From NCBI GenBank assembly GCA_014138725.1, contig JACJID010000003.1:868001-932000 (forward strand): a DNA stretch of 64,000 bases. Direction: 5' to 3'. Every line of letters starts with the position of its first letter. The first letter of the stretch is position 1. Shown here piece by piece: positions 53,007 through 63,689 of this stretch. The notes below the pieces were generated by a model, which worked only from the letters and a program-made list of their open reading frames with translations, was not told where the DNA came from and did no database searches. A program made the position numbers and the translations under genes. Source of the DNA: Kutzneria viridogrisea. GTDB taxonomy: Bacteria; Actinomycetota; Actinomycetes; Mycobacteriales; Pseudonocardiaceae.

Positions 53007-53864
53007 ATGAGGACCGCCACCCTCGCCGGGCGCGCCGCCCTGGTGTGCGACGGGGTCGCGCTCGACATCGCCACCGCCAGCCGAGGCCGGTTCCCCGCCG
53101 AGCCCTGGCTGCTGTTCGACCGGTGGGAGGAGGTGCTCGCCTGGTCACGGGAGGCCGACCTCAGCCAGGCCGCACCGATCGACCCCGCCCAGTTGCAGGC
53201 GCCCTCCCCACGGCCAAGGCAGGTCTTCGCCGTGGCCAGCAACTACCGCGACCGGCCCGCTGTGGTGCCCGGTGGACCCGACCTGCCCGTCGTGTTCACC
53301 AAGTACCCGTCCAGCATCGTCGGGCCGAACGTCTCGCTGCCGCTGCCCACCGACACCGTCGACTGGGAGGTGGAGCTCGTCCTGGTCATCGGACGGCAGG
53401 TGCACGCCTTGCCCGAGGAACTCGCCTGGGACGCCGTCGCCGGGGTCACCGTCGGGCAGGACTACTCGGAGCGCACCCTGCAACTCGGCGGTGCCGCCAA
53501 GCAGTTCAGCCTCGGCAAGTCGCTGCCCAACTTCGGGCCGACCGGTCCGGTGCTGGTGACCCCCGACGAACTCGCCGACCGCGATGACCTGCACCTGTTG
53601 TGCACCATCAACGGCGAGGTCGTGCAGGAGGCCCGCACCAGCCAGATGATCTTCTCGGTCCCCGAGCTGATCGCCCGGCTGTCGGCGGTGTGCACCCTGC
53701 TGCCCGGTGACCTGATCTTCACCGGGACCCCCGGCGGCCTCGGCATGACCCGGCAGCCGCCGAGGTACCTGTCCGTGGGCGACGAGGTGGTCAGCCAGAT
53801 CGAGGGCATCGGCCAGATGCGCAACCTCTGCACCACCCCGGTCGGGGTGGCCCAGCCGGTCTGA
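53007..53864 (+). CDS. Fumarylacetoacetate hydrolase (FAH) family protein, last gene of the cluster
   Basis: The protein has 285 residues. FAH fold with VFAVASNYRDRP, FTKYPSSIVGPN, metal ligands in DWEVELVLVIG and VTVGQDYSERTLQ, the FSLGKSLPNFGPTGPVLV segment, and LLPGDLIFTGTPGGLGMTR. Family members cleave acylpyruvates, decarboxylate or isomerise beta-keto acids. It may make or break a keto-acid precursor. GAGGAGG precedes the ATG. The operon seems to end here; decayed DNA follows. Confidence 0.9.
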   Translation: MRTATLAGRAALVCDGVALDIATASRGRFPAEPWLLFDRWEEVLAWSREADLSQAAPIDPAQLQAPSPRPRQVFAVASNYRDRPAVVPGGPDLPVVFTKYPSSIVGPNVSLPLPTDTVDWEVELVLVIGRQVHALPEELAWDAVAGVTVGQDYSERTLQLGGAAKQFSLGKSLPNFGPTGPVLVTPDELADRDDLHLLCTINGEVVQEARTSQMIFSVPELIARLSAVCTLLPGDLIFTGTPGGLGMTRQPPRYLSVGDEVVSQIEGIGQMRNLCTTPVGVAQPV

Positions 53865-53949
53865 GCCCCGGCGGTCCCGTGGTGAGCACAGGTGAGGGAG
53901 CACGACGTGGTGCTCCCTCACCTGGCTTGCCGCGGCTACCGCGACGCGG

Positions 53950-54099
53950 CCACCGTTCTCGGCACTGGGCGTCCGGCAACGGGACCTCAACCGCGAGGTC
54001 GACCCGCCCCGGTCGCTCCGACAACGCCTTCTCCAGGACCTCCACCCGGTTGGTGGTGAGCACGAAGGTCACGTCGGCCTCGGAGTCCAGGCCGTCGAT
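53950..54099 (-). pseudogene. Fragment of an AAA-family ATPase
   Basis: About 50 codons read IDGLDSEADVTFVLTTNRVE and then ALSERPGRVDLAVEVPLPDA, the second region of homology and sensor part of an AAA+ ATPase. No Walker A or remaining domain is found on either side, so this is a remnant. It lies in the 53865-54238 spacer, which holds nothing else identifiable. Confidence 0.75.
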
Positions 54100-54238
54100 C
54101 GGGTTTCCCGTCGGGGTTCGGGACCCGTCCTCGGCGATCTCCGCTGGGCGCACCACGTCCTCAGCTCGCAGTCTGGGCCGTGACAGGAACGTCGAGGCCA
54201 GGCGTCCTCGCACAATCTCTGACACGCAGTCCGCGCGG

Positions 54239-54630
54239 TCAGTTCACGACCAAGGCGCGTTCGAGCGCAGCTTGGCCTGCCGGTTCCCAAGTCGGTTTGC
54301 CCCCAGGGAGACCAAGCCTGCCGTTGCGTCCGATGCTGATCAGGTGCAGGGCGCGCAGGACGGCCCAGCCGCGAGCCCGCGCGATGGTGGCCTCGTCCGC
54401 GTCCTCGTAGGTGCCGGAGAACCGGCTCGCCGTGCCCGCGGGCAGCAGGATCCAGGCCGCTGACAGGTCGGTCGCGGGATCGCCTGCGCACAGCTCGCCG
54501 AAGTCGATCACTCCGGAGAGCGTCCCCTCCCGCACGTTCGCGGGATGCAGATCGCCGTGCAGCCAAGTCGGCGATCGGCGCGTAGTCCGCCGGCTCGCCC
54601 TCAACCCAGCGCGTGATCGTCCAGATGGAC
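54239..54630 (-). pseudogene. Decayed aminoglycoside/macrolide phosphotransferase (APH family)
   Basis: The 3' part reads TWLHGDLHPANV, GVIDFGELCAGDPATDLSAAW and ARARGWAVLRALHLI, the Brenner motif, DFG-like metal site and C-terminal helix of an APH kinase. Upstream, a second frame reads WTITRWVEGEPADYAPIAD, belonging to the N-lobe of the same protein. The two pieces are joined with a frame change and a large internal deletion near 54565, and the real N-terminus is missing. The gene cannot make an active enzyme. Confidence 0.8.
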
Positions 54631-54792
54631 AGACTCACTACTGTGGACTGTGATGATCCACCAGCGCTGAACCCGATGACTGCGCAGCGATGAGTTCCTG
54701 GCCGCGCCCAAGTCTCACTGTCTGGATGGAGGCGGACCGAGGACGGAGCCGACTCCACATCATCGACACGAATCAGACAAACAGGGGACACT

Positions 54793-56022
54793 GTGAGCGG
54801 TATCAGGGTGTTGGTGGCAGGGGCGAGCATCGCGGGGCCCGCGCTGGCCCACTGGCTGCGCCGGCGGGGGGCCGAAGTCACCGTGGTGGAGCGGGCCCCT
54901 GAACTGCGTCCCGGCGGACAGGCCGTGGACGCGCGCGGGGTGACCAGAGAGGTCATCCGGCGCATGGGACTGGACGCGGCCGTGCGCGCGGCCCGCACCG
55001 AGACCGCTGGCGCGTACACCGTGGACGTGGACGGGAACGTGCTGGAGACCCACCGCGCGGACGACGACGGCGGCGACGGGTACATCGCGGAGATCGAGAT
55101 CCTGCGCGGGGACCTGTCCCGAGTGCTCCACGAGGACACCCGGGACGGTGTCGAGTACGTCTTCGGCGACCGGATCGCCGAGCTCACCCAAGACGCGCAC
55201 GGGGTCGACGTGGCCTTCGCGGGCGGCGACCGGCGGCGCTTCGACCTGGTGGTCGGGGCGGACGGGCCGCACTCGGCACTGCGAGCGATGGTCTTCGGGC
55301 CGCACGAGCGGTTCGTCCGCCGTCTCGGGCACATGATGGCCTTCTACACCGTGCCCAACGAGTTCGGGCTGGACCGCTGGCTGATCGACTACCAGGAATC
55401 CGAGTCCGGGCGCTCCGCCGGCCTGCGGCCCATCCAGGACGCCACCCGGGCGATGGCCATGTTCTCCTTCCCCGCAGCCGACCTCGACGTCGACTACCGC
55501 GACGTCGCGGCCCAGAAGCGCCTGCTGCGCGAGCAGATGGCCGGCCTGGGCTGGTTGACCCCGCGCATCCTCGCGCACCTGGACGACACCCCGGACTTCT
55601 ACCTTGACCAGGTCGCCCAGGTGGTGATGGACCGCTGGTCGAGCGGACGGGTCGGGCTGCTCGGAGACGCGGCGTTCAGCTCCTCGCCGCTGTCCGGGCA
55701 GGGCACCGGGTTGGCCCTGGTCGGCGCCTACCTGCTGGCCGGAGAGCTGGCCTCCGCCGGGTGGGACCCGGAGGCCGGGTTCGCCGGCTACGAGCGGCGG
55801 ATGCGCTCGTTCGTCGAGGCCAACCAGGAGATCGGCCGGTTGCACGCGCGCAGCCGTGACGTCCCCGGGCCGGACGCCGAGCCAAGTCCGGAGCTTGACG
55901 CCGAGTGGCTCACCGAGCTGGTCGAGCGCGCGATCAACGGCGTCGAGCTGCCCGACTACGCGGGGGTGCCGGACTCCGGGGCCCCGGCCGGACCGTCGAT
56001 CACCTCGTCGGCCATGTCGTAG
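54793..56022 (+). CDS. FAD-dependent aromatic-ring monooxygenase (PHBH/TetX-like)
   Basis: The protein has 409 residues. FAD motif IRVLVAGASIAGPALAHWLRRRG, LRPGGQAVDARG, EIEILRGDLSRVL, the DG motif LVVGADGPHSALR and the GD motif GRVGLLGDAAFSSSPLSGQGTGLAL give a complete group A flavin monooxygenase. GTG start with AGGGGACA upstream. It could hydroxylate an antibiotic or a phenolic; substrate unknown. It sits in a region rich in antibiotic-resistance remnants. Confidence 0.9.
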   Translation: MSGIRVLVAGASIAGPALAHWLRRRGAEVTVVERAPELRPGGQAVDARGVTREVIRRMGLDAAVRAARTETAGAYTVDVDGNVLETHRADDDGGDGYIAEIEILRGDLSRVLHEDTRDGVEYVFGDRIAELTQDAHGVDVAFAGGDRRRFDLVVGADGPHSALRAMVFGPHERFVRRLGHMMAFYTVPNEFGLDRWLIDYQESESGRSAGLRPIQDATRAMAMFSFPAADLDVDYRDVAAQKRLLREQMAGLGWLTPRILAHLDDTPDFYLDQVAQVVMDRWSSGRVGLLGDAAFSSSPLSGQGTGLALVGAYLLAGELASAGWDPEAGFAGYERRMRSFVEANQEIGRLHARSRDVPGPDAEPSPELDAEWLTELVERAINGVELPDYAGVPDSGAPAGPSITSSAMS

Positions 56023-56113
56023 GCCACCACCCACGGTAATTGTCCGTCCATACCGGACGCAGACGGCAGGAAGGGTGCCGACTCCCTGCCCCCTTCAACA
56101 TATAGCGCACTGG

Positions 56114-56132
56114 GGGTCTTGCGGCAAGACCC
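56114..56132. promoter_or_regulatory. Rifamycin-associated element (RAE)
   Basis: GGGTCTTGCGGCAAGACCC is a perfect 19-bp inverted repeat (9-bp arms around one G) with the CTTGCGGCAAG core known from the RAE that lies upstream of rifamycin-inactivating genes (rph, rox, rgt, helR) in actinomycetes. A TATA-like -10 region (CATATAG, near 56099) lies just before it. It precedes the remnant of a rifampicin monooxygenase gene and the intact phosphotransferase gene. The rest of 56023-56270 is empty. Confidence 0.85.
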
Positions 56133-56270
56133 GGGTTGTGTTGCAGAATCTCCGACCGAAGCCAGAACCTACGGAAATCAGGAATTCGCGGCATACGTGT
56201 GCCCGCGGGGCGTGCCACCGGACCGCGCGGCACAACTGGCCGAAAAGCAACCTCAGTGAATGGAATCCTC

Positions 56271-56473
56271 ATGATCGACGTGATCGTTGCGGGCCGATCG
56301 GCTCGATGCTGACCAGTGAGTTGCGGCTGCACGGCATGCAGGCGCTCGCGCCGGAAAAGGAGCGGAGCCGCCCGCGTATGTCCACAGCCTTGGGTGTCGA
56401 CATCAACCCAGCATCACACGCAGTGTCAAACATTCCGAGGGCTGACAACCTTCGCGCTCGCCTGGGCCGTTGA
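56271..56473 (+). pseudogene. 5' remnant of a rifampicin monooxygenase (Rox-like) gene
   Basis: The start reads MIDVIVAG and then, after a small deletion that shifts frame inside the GGGP loop, GPIGSMLTSELRLHGMQALAPEKER. That is the FAD-binding N-terminus of Rox-type monooxygenases. After about 40 codons similarity is lost and a stop follows at 56471. The remaining more than 400 codons are missing. It sits between the RAE and the phosphotransferase gene. Confidence 0.75.
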
Positions 56474-59137
<2,664 letters not shown>

Positions 59138-59309
59138 CTGTTGCCGGTCATGAGGCTGGTGACGCCGGTGGGGAGGCGATGGCAGTTGACGTGCGTTCTC
59201 ACCAACTTGCTCGGGAGTCACACCACGAGCCGACCGTCCCAGTCGGCAGGTGCGACCGGACCGTCAGTGCGCCTGCTGCCAAGCCTCTGATCAGCCAGGC
59301 CGAAAGGGG

Positions 59310-59368
59310 CTGGACGAGGCCGGGTGACCGCGCGGCAGATCGCCGACCAGCTCGGCCACGCCAAAAGG
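59310..59368 (+). pseudogene. C-terminal remnant of a tyrosine recombinase (integrase)
   Basis: LDEAG followed, after a one- or two-base frame change at 59324, by VTARQIADQLGHAKR matches the (L)TxRQIADQLGHAxPS segment with the catalytic LGH of actinobacterial phage/ICE integrases. Neither the Arg box upstream nor the Tyr downstream remains. It points toward the tRNA fragment 66 bases further, as integrase genes do at an attachment site. Confidence 0.6.
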
Positions 59369-59398
59369 TGCGGGTTTCGTGTGGTCCTGATCTTGAGG

Positions 59399-59427
59399 CG
59401 CCTGGTCAGCAGCCTGCTGACCAGGCG
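59399..59427. terminator. Strong hairpin beside the tRNA fragment
   Basis: A perfect 13-base stem (CGCCTGGTCAGCA / TGCTGACCAGGCG) with a three-base loop and TTTCTGT on the plus-strand side. It ends seven bases from the 3' end of the tRNA fragment and could have been the tRNA's terminator or that of the integrase remnant. Confidence 0.7.
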
Positions 59428-59433
59428 TTTCTG

Positions 59434-59476
59434 TAGGGCGGGTCGGGCTCGAACCGACGACCTGACAGATTATGAG
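59434..59476 (-). other. 3' half of a tRNA-Met(CAT)-like gene, probable att site remnant
   Basis: On the minus strand the sequence runs CTCATAA (anticodon loop with CAT), TCTGT (3' anticodon stem), a variable loop, GTCGG-TTCGAGC-CCGAC (perfect T arm) and CCGCCCT plus A (acceptor 3' side and discriminator). The 5' side of the anticodon stem (TTACA) does not pair with TCTGT, and no D arm or 5' acceptor follows, so the gene is cut at the anticodon loop. That is where integrases usually cross over. The variable loop is one base longer than usual, so identity is uncertain. Confidence 0.55.
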
Positions 59477-59924
59477 TGTAAAGTTTCACCCTGACGGTGT
59501 AGCGGTGCAGGCATTTCGCCTGTGATTGAGGACGAAACTGCCGCCTCAGAGGCACTGTTGACGCTAGTTCATGGACAGATCCATGGACAGGTTCGTCCAC
59601 AACGGACATCCTCTGACCAGGCTACACGAGCTGCCGCACCCCAGTGGGTCCGCGTGCTCCATTTGACGTCGCCTGACCTCTGGCGCACACCAGCCGCCCG
59701 GTCTACTGTTCACGCCGCAGCGCGGTCGGCGGCTGCACGGGGACTCCGTCGTCCGCTGGTCTAGCGCATCGACCAGATCCCAGCAGTCGACCACGACCGA
59801 TCCCACTGTGCCCGTTGCCGCAGCCGAACTCACGGCCCATCGAGGCGACGCTGCGCCCCGCACCGAACCGCTAGCCGTGGTCTGTTGACCCGAGTAGTCG
59901 GTCGACTGCGAAACGGCCTCGCTA

Positions 59925-60872
59925 CTACAGTTCGCCGGAGGAGCGGGTTTCTGGTGGTTGTTCGAGGTTTTGCTGACGCTTGCGCTGTTCGGACTTGAGG
60001 CGGTGCACTTCTTCGACGAACTCTTTGAGAGCGATCTCTTCGGTCTTGCAGTACTTATAGCGGCCAACACCAACCTCAAACGCTTCCCACTCGTGTTCGA
60101 TTGCATCTGCGGTCTGCTGCAGGTAGAAGCTGCGTTCCTTGTACTTGTAGTAGCCCATGAAGCCGCTGGCGGCACCAACCGCCAGCGACAGGCCAAGCAC
60201 GATCCAGCGGATTGGGTTGCCATCGGAGGAGAGCCCGGAGGCAGCGGTAGCGCCGAGCGATCCGACAATCAACACGCCTTGGAGGGCGTTGTTGACGTTG
60301 CGGTAACGCTTGCTGTCGGTGCGGAGATTTTCGATCTCACCATAGGCTTCGTCCTTATAAATCAGCCTTCGAGTCTTCTGATCGAACGATCCTTCAGCGA
60401 TTTGGAGTTTTCTCGCGTCACGCTTCTTCGCGATGAGTAGTTCAATTTCCCCTTCACTTTGTCGCCGCTTAAGCGGTTTACCCCTTTTGGTTTCTTTAGG
60501 GATCTCTACCTTGGGGCCGCCACCAGGGTTGCGCGCAAGCCGGACTGCGGAGATACAGAAGGCGATGGCAGCCACAAAAACTGGTGCGCCAATCGCAAAG
60601 CGCGTTGTTCCGTCGAGCCAGGGAAGCCAGAACATTACGTACAAGGCAAGAACGAGCAGTGGGCTTAAGACATATGATAGGATCGACCATCGGCGACGTC
60701 GGCGGGCGACAACAGCCCAGTGCTCGTACTCGCGGATTTCGGCGCTGAGGCCGAGCAGCTTCGCGTTGGCCTTGAGGGCAGCCTCGCGTCGTTGCTTGGC
60801 CTGATCCTTCGACGATAAGCTCGCGCGCTGCGCTGCAGTGCTTTTCTGTCCCTGCGTCCGGGGGCCTGCCAT
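59925..60872 (-). CDS. SLATT/DUF4231-type four-helix membrane protein (predicted conflict-system effector)
   Basis: The protein has 315 residues. A basic N-terminus precedes one helix pair (about 63-85 and 90-112). A charged linker (EIPKETKRGKPLKRRQSEGEI) leads to a second pair (about 198-215 and 222-245), followed by the SLATT signature KYKERSFYLQQTADAIEHEWEAFEVGVGRYK. SLATT domains are predicted pore-forming effectors found with nucleotide-signalling defence systems; here no cyclase or SLOG gene is adjacent. It follows the SepF-like gene by 28 bases in the same direction. Codon use is markedly more AT-rich than the core genes, suggesting transfer. Confidence 0.75.
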   Translation of the reverse strand: MAGPRTQGQKSTAAQRASLSSKDQAKQRREAALKANAKLLGLSAEIREYEHWAVVARRRRRWSILSYVLSPLLVLALYVMFWLPWLDGTTRFAIGAPVFVAAIAFCISAVRLARNPGGGPKVEIPKETKRGKPLKRRQSEGEIELLIAKKRDARKLQIAEGSFDQKTRRLIYKDEAYGEIENLRTDSKRYRNVNNALQGVLIVGSLGATAASGLSSDGNPIRWIVLGLSLAVGAASGFMGYYKYKERSFYLQQTADAIEHEWEAFEVGVGRYKYCKTEEIALKEFVEEVHRLKSEQRKRQQNLEQPPETRSSGEL

Positions 60873-60900
60873 CGGTGGTGTTTCCTCTCGCTACCGTCGG

Positions 60901-61401
60901 TCAGGCCGAGTGCGGGGTGACGAGCAGGACCGTGCTGGAAATTTGTTGAAGTAGGCCACGGGTGGCCAACGTGGTGGCGCTACAGAAGTCGATGAGTCGT
61001 GCAGCAAGTTCCTCATCGGCTCCGGCGAAGTCGAGGATGACCAGGCGTCCGTCGTGGAGGCTGTCTCGGATTTGCCGCGCGGCCTCGCGGTAGCTGACCG
61101 GGTTGATGCGGACTGCTTGCTGGAGGTGGACTGCCGGGTCTGGTGGTGGGCTGGCATACAGGGACGCCAACCACTCCGAGTCTTCCAGCGCTGCGGTGAG
61201 GCGCATGGTGTCCTCGGACCGTGCTCGCGGCAGGTCAGCACGCAGCGGTGTGTGTTGCGCATGGTTGGGGGTTCGCGTTGAGAAGAGCCAGGCAGCGACC
61301 AGTGCCAGAGCAATGAGCAGCAGCGGCCAGACCAGGACTTTGATGTAGTCCAGTACCAAGTTGGCTTCATCCACGAGCAGATCGTACGACCTGGCGATCA
61401 T
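60901..61401 (-). CDS. Membrane-anchored SepF-like protein
   Basis: The protein has 166 residues. One N-terminal membrane helix (about 20-41, VLVWPLLLIALALVAAWLF) and a linker lead to a C-terminal alpha/beta domain (about 85-163) with VRINPVSYREAARQI, GRLVILDFAGADEELAARLIDFCSA and a final SSTVLLVTP. This closely follows the SepF core pattern (GxxVxxxLxxxDxxxAxRxxDFxxG...lTP) that binds FtsZ in actinobacteria. Housekeeping SepF uses an amphipathic helix, not a transmembrane span. It forms a pair with the SLATT protein. No ribosome site is clear. SepF similarity is judged by eye. Confidence 0.6.
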   Translation of the reverse strand: MIARSYDLLVDEANLVLDYIKVLVWPLLLIALALVAAWLFSTRTPNHAQHTPLRADLPRARSEDTMRLTAALEDSEWLASLYASPPPDPAVHLQQAVRINPVSYREAARQIRDSLHDGRLVILDFAGADEELAARLIDFCSATTLATRGLLQQISSTVLLVTPHSA

Positions 61402-61648
61402 GCTCTATGGGCAGATCGCAAACTATCACCGATGACTTGTCACCCGATCGGCCCTTGCGTATCGACATCCCGCACACGATTGGACTGAGATGAGCACCGA
61501 TCATTTCTGGCTCAAGTATGCAGATAGGTAGCGTGCTGTACCAGTAACGACGAGACAGCGCCGCAGAGGAGCATCTGCATGACCAGGGAAAATGAACCAT
61601 GACTACGAAGTCGCCGCCAGACGAAAAGAGTTCAGCCTCTGACCAGCG

Positions 61649-62815
61649 CTAAACGAGCTGCCGCGCCAAGGTGCGCAGTCGACGGTCCTGACGAGCAGAG
61701 CCGATCCCGGCTGCGAGCTGCCCAGCAACCACCGCGTGCTGCCGAGCGGCGTCCTGCTCCCCCATCGCCAGGAGCGCGGTTGCGAGATCGACTCGCAGCG
61801 CTGCCTCAGCACGGGCGAACGAGGGGTCAAGCCGTTCGAGGGCACCTGACAGCATGGAGACCGCCTCGGCGTCACCGAAGCGAGCGAGGGCGTGCCCCCG
61901 CCAACGCGCGAGGTGCGTCGGGTCGAGAGCCACGTACGGACCGCCATCGCCGGTCGTATCGGCTGGAAGCAATGCCGCCGCGTCATCGAACGCGCGCAAG
62001 CTCGCACCTCGCTGTTTGGCAACGGCCAGCGCCTCACCGTGGGCGGCTGCAATCCAAGCTCGCAACAACCTGGGAGCTGACCGGTCAGCACGAGCGCGCG
62101 CATCGGCAAGGATCTCGACAGCCTCACTCGACTTGCCGATTTCGAGGAGGACGAACGCCTGCTCTGCTGCTGAATGCGCCTCGAACGGGACGGCGCCCGA
62201 TTCGACAGCTGCTGCCTTCGCGCGCTCGTAGTGCTGCCATGACTCGGTAGCACTACCAATGTCCAACGCTTGCCACCCGGCCAAGGTGTGCAGTTCGGAC
62301 AGCAGTCCAGCGAGCTTGCTCCGGACACCGGGCAACAGGCTGTGCGCCAGCAGGCGCGCCACCTGCTCGGCCTTCGACTTCACCTCATCGTGCGCGACGA
62401 TCGCACCCAACTGGCGATCAAGGCGGCGAACGGCATCGAGCTGCTCATTCAGCAGTGCGATTACGCCCGCGTCGACCCGTTCAGACGCACCGAGCATCCG
62501 GCGAAGCTCCTCAGCGGACTCGTCAGCGACTCCGTTCCCGCCAGGGGCAGAGAGCAGCTCGCCAATCGACGTGCTGAAGATTCGTTCGAGCAGTCGTGCA
62601 GTCGCAGGGCGCACCGAACCGAGCGGGCTGCCGTCCGGCCGTCGCCCGGCAGTGAGCCGTTGCAGATGGCGGACGCTGAGCGTGCCGGGCTCGCGGTGCT
62701 CACGCGCGAAGGTCTCGGCGAACTCAACGAACTCCTCGAACGTCTGCCGCCGTTCCCTGATCCGCTGCTCAAGCACCGTGCGCGGGGACTGAGTCGCCCC
62801 GTTCCCAAGTCCCAT
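61649..62815 (-). CDS. Helix-turn-helix regulator with TPR-like C-terminal repeats
   Basis: The protein has 388 residues. The N-terminus (about 12-80) has VLEQRIRERRQTFEEFVEFAETFAREH and TLSVRHLQRLTAGRRP, an XRE-like DNA-binding segment of a type common in Streptomyces and relatives. The rest is helical with TPR-like repeats (SATESWQHYERAKAAAVESG, AAEQAFVLLEIGKSSEAVEIL, ALRVDLATALLAMGEQDAARQ). Such proteins may sense a ligand or peptide. It is divergent from four small genes, with an 11-bp repeat operator between. The 247-base spacer downstream (61402-61648) holds only a 17-codon plus-strand frame at 61599. Confidence 0.82.
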   Translation of the reverse strand: MGLGNGATQSPRTVLEQRIRERRQTFEEFVEFAETFAREHREPGTLSVRHLQRLTAGRRPDGSPLGSVRPATARLLERIFSTSIGELLSAPGGNGVADESAEELRRMLGASERVDAGVIALLNEQLDAVRRLDRQLGAIVAHDEVKSKAEQVARLLAHSLLPGVRSKLAGLLSELHTLAGWQALDIGSATESWQHYERAKAAAVESGAVPFEAHSAAEQAFVLLEIGKSSEAVEILADARARADRSAPRLLRAWIAAAHGEALAVAKQRGASLRAFDDAAALLPADTTGDGGPYVALDPTHLARWRGHALARFGDAEAVSMLSGALERLDPSFARAEAALRVDLATALLAMGEQDAARQHAVVAGQLAAGIGSARQDRRLRTLARQLV

Positions 62816-62831
62816 CCCACCGTCCCGAAAT

Positions 62832-62894
62832 GTCGTGCTCGCGTCGTGCTCACGTCGTGTACCGAGCCGAGAGCCAACGCGAAGCTGATATCAG
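62832..62894. promoter_or_regulatory. Three 11-bp direct repeats and a palindrome in a divergent promoter
   Basis: GTCGTGCTCgc, GTCGTGCTCac and GTCGTGTACcg lie in tandem at 62832, 62843 and 62854, 17-47 bases upstream of the regulator's start on the opposite strand. CTGATATCAG, a perfect 10-bp palindrome, follows at 62885. Eleven-base phasing places repeats on one helix face, as expected for cooperative binding, perhaps by the adjacent regulator itself. Confidence 0.6.
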
Positions 62895-63034
62895 TCTCGC
62901 ACGGCCACCCCAACGTGGTCAGCAGGCTGTCCGGTGGGTTCCTCCTGTTGTTCCGCCTCCCGCCGGACCACTGCCGCTGCTGGGTCAGTTCCCCGACGCT
63001 GGCCCAGCAGCGGCCCGACTACCGGAGGGCACTG

Positions 63035-63334
63035 GTGGCTGAAGACAATGCCGCGACGGCCGTCAGGATCCGGGCATCGTGGGTGACGAGCCTCAGCGAG
63101 GATGCCGACCACGCTGTCACCGACGAAGCGATGGTCAGGGGCATGAGGACCGGCGAGTACGTCGGACTCTGCGGCACACAGTTCGTGCCTGCCGCGATGG
63201 TCGAGCCGTCCCGACCACCGTGCAGTGGTTGTGTCGCGCGCCTGCACCCACGGGCCGATTCCGGGCGGCGCTTGGCACATCGACACCGCAAGGCGAGTTG
63301 GTTGAGCCGCCTACTTCGGCGGTCTGCGTCATGA
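63035..63334 (+). CDS. Small actinobacterial hypothetical protein with Cys/His residues
   Basis: The protein has 99 residues from GTG 63035 (GGAGGG eight bases upstream). The core DADHAVTDEAMVRGMRTGEYVGLCGTQFVPAAMV...PPCSGCV resembles small proteins found repeatedly in Pseudonocardiales genomes next to HTH/TPR regulators. A CG(T)...CSGC arrangement could bind zinc. The C-terminus is Arg-rich. It overlaps the next gene by four bases (ATGA). Function unknown. Confidence 0.65.
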   Translation: MAEDNAATAVRIRASWVTSLSEDADHAVTDEAMVRGMRTGEYVGLCGTQFVPAAMVEPSRPPCSGCVARLHPRADSGRRLAHRHRKASWLSRLLRRSAS

Positions 63335-63642
63335 TCGACCCCAGCGCCATCGCCGCTCAGGTGCCAGAGCTACGTCCGTTGATCGAACAACAGGACCCGC
63401 CTTGGGCATTCTACAGGTCGGCCAATCTCGCCATGCCCATCACGGTGACGTGCGCGCGTTTCTACTTCACCAATGGAGCTTGGTACGCCGACGCGCTCCA
63501 TGTTGGGCTACGTGAAGTCGGTGCGTGCCGCACTCGGTGGCGCGGTCCCGGCTCCCTGGTGGAGCCCATGTGGACCTTCACGGGCGAACTCGCCGAGGCG
63601 GTCAACCGCGTGATGCAGCGGCCCAACGCAGAGGACCCCTGA
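63331..63642 (+). CDS. Hypothetical protein
   Basis: The protein has 103 residues. It begins MIDPSAIAAQVPELRPL and includes TCARFYFTNGAWYADALHVGLREVG and VEPMWTFTGELAEAVNRVM. No family was recognised. The start overlaps the stop of the upstream small gene, indicating translational coupling within an operon divergent from the HTH/TPR regulator. Confidence 0.6.
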   Translation: MIDPSAIAAQVPELRPLIEQQDPPWAFYRSANLAMPITVTCARFYFTNGAWYADALHVGLREVGACRTRWRGPGSLVEPMWTFTGELAEAVNRVMQRPNAEDP

Positions 63643-63689
63643 AGCGCCAAGCCGCGCGCTCCGCAGGAAGGCCGAAGCGTGGAGTCGGG

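Larger units (their letters stand above)
59138..59924. other. Gene-free junction with mobile-element remnants
   Basis: This 787-base stretch holds an integrase fragment, a strong hairpin and a 3' tRNA fragment (listed separately). From about 59480 to 59924 only short open frames without homology occur. CATGGACAG is repeated 12 bases apart (59572 and 59584). Base composition is mixed. Confidence 0.6.

Noticed and set aside
59434-59510. Complete tRNA gene
   Set aside because: The 5' acceptor, D arm and 5' anticodon stem are missing or do not pair.
59564-59764. Small coding frames in the junction region
   Set aside because: No homology, ribosome site or codon bias.
61599-61652. 17-codon plus-strand frame (MTTKSPPDEKSSASDQR)
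   Set aside because: It has an AGGGAAAA upstream but is tiny and overlaps the 3' end of the HTH/TPR gene; there is not enough to call it.
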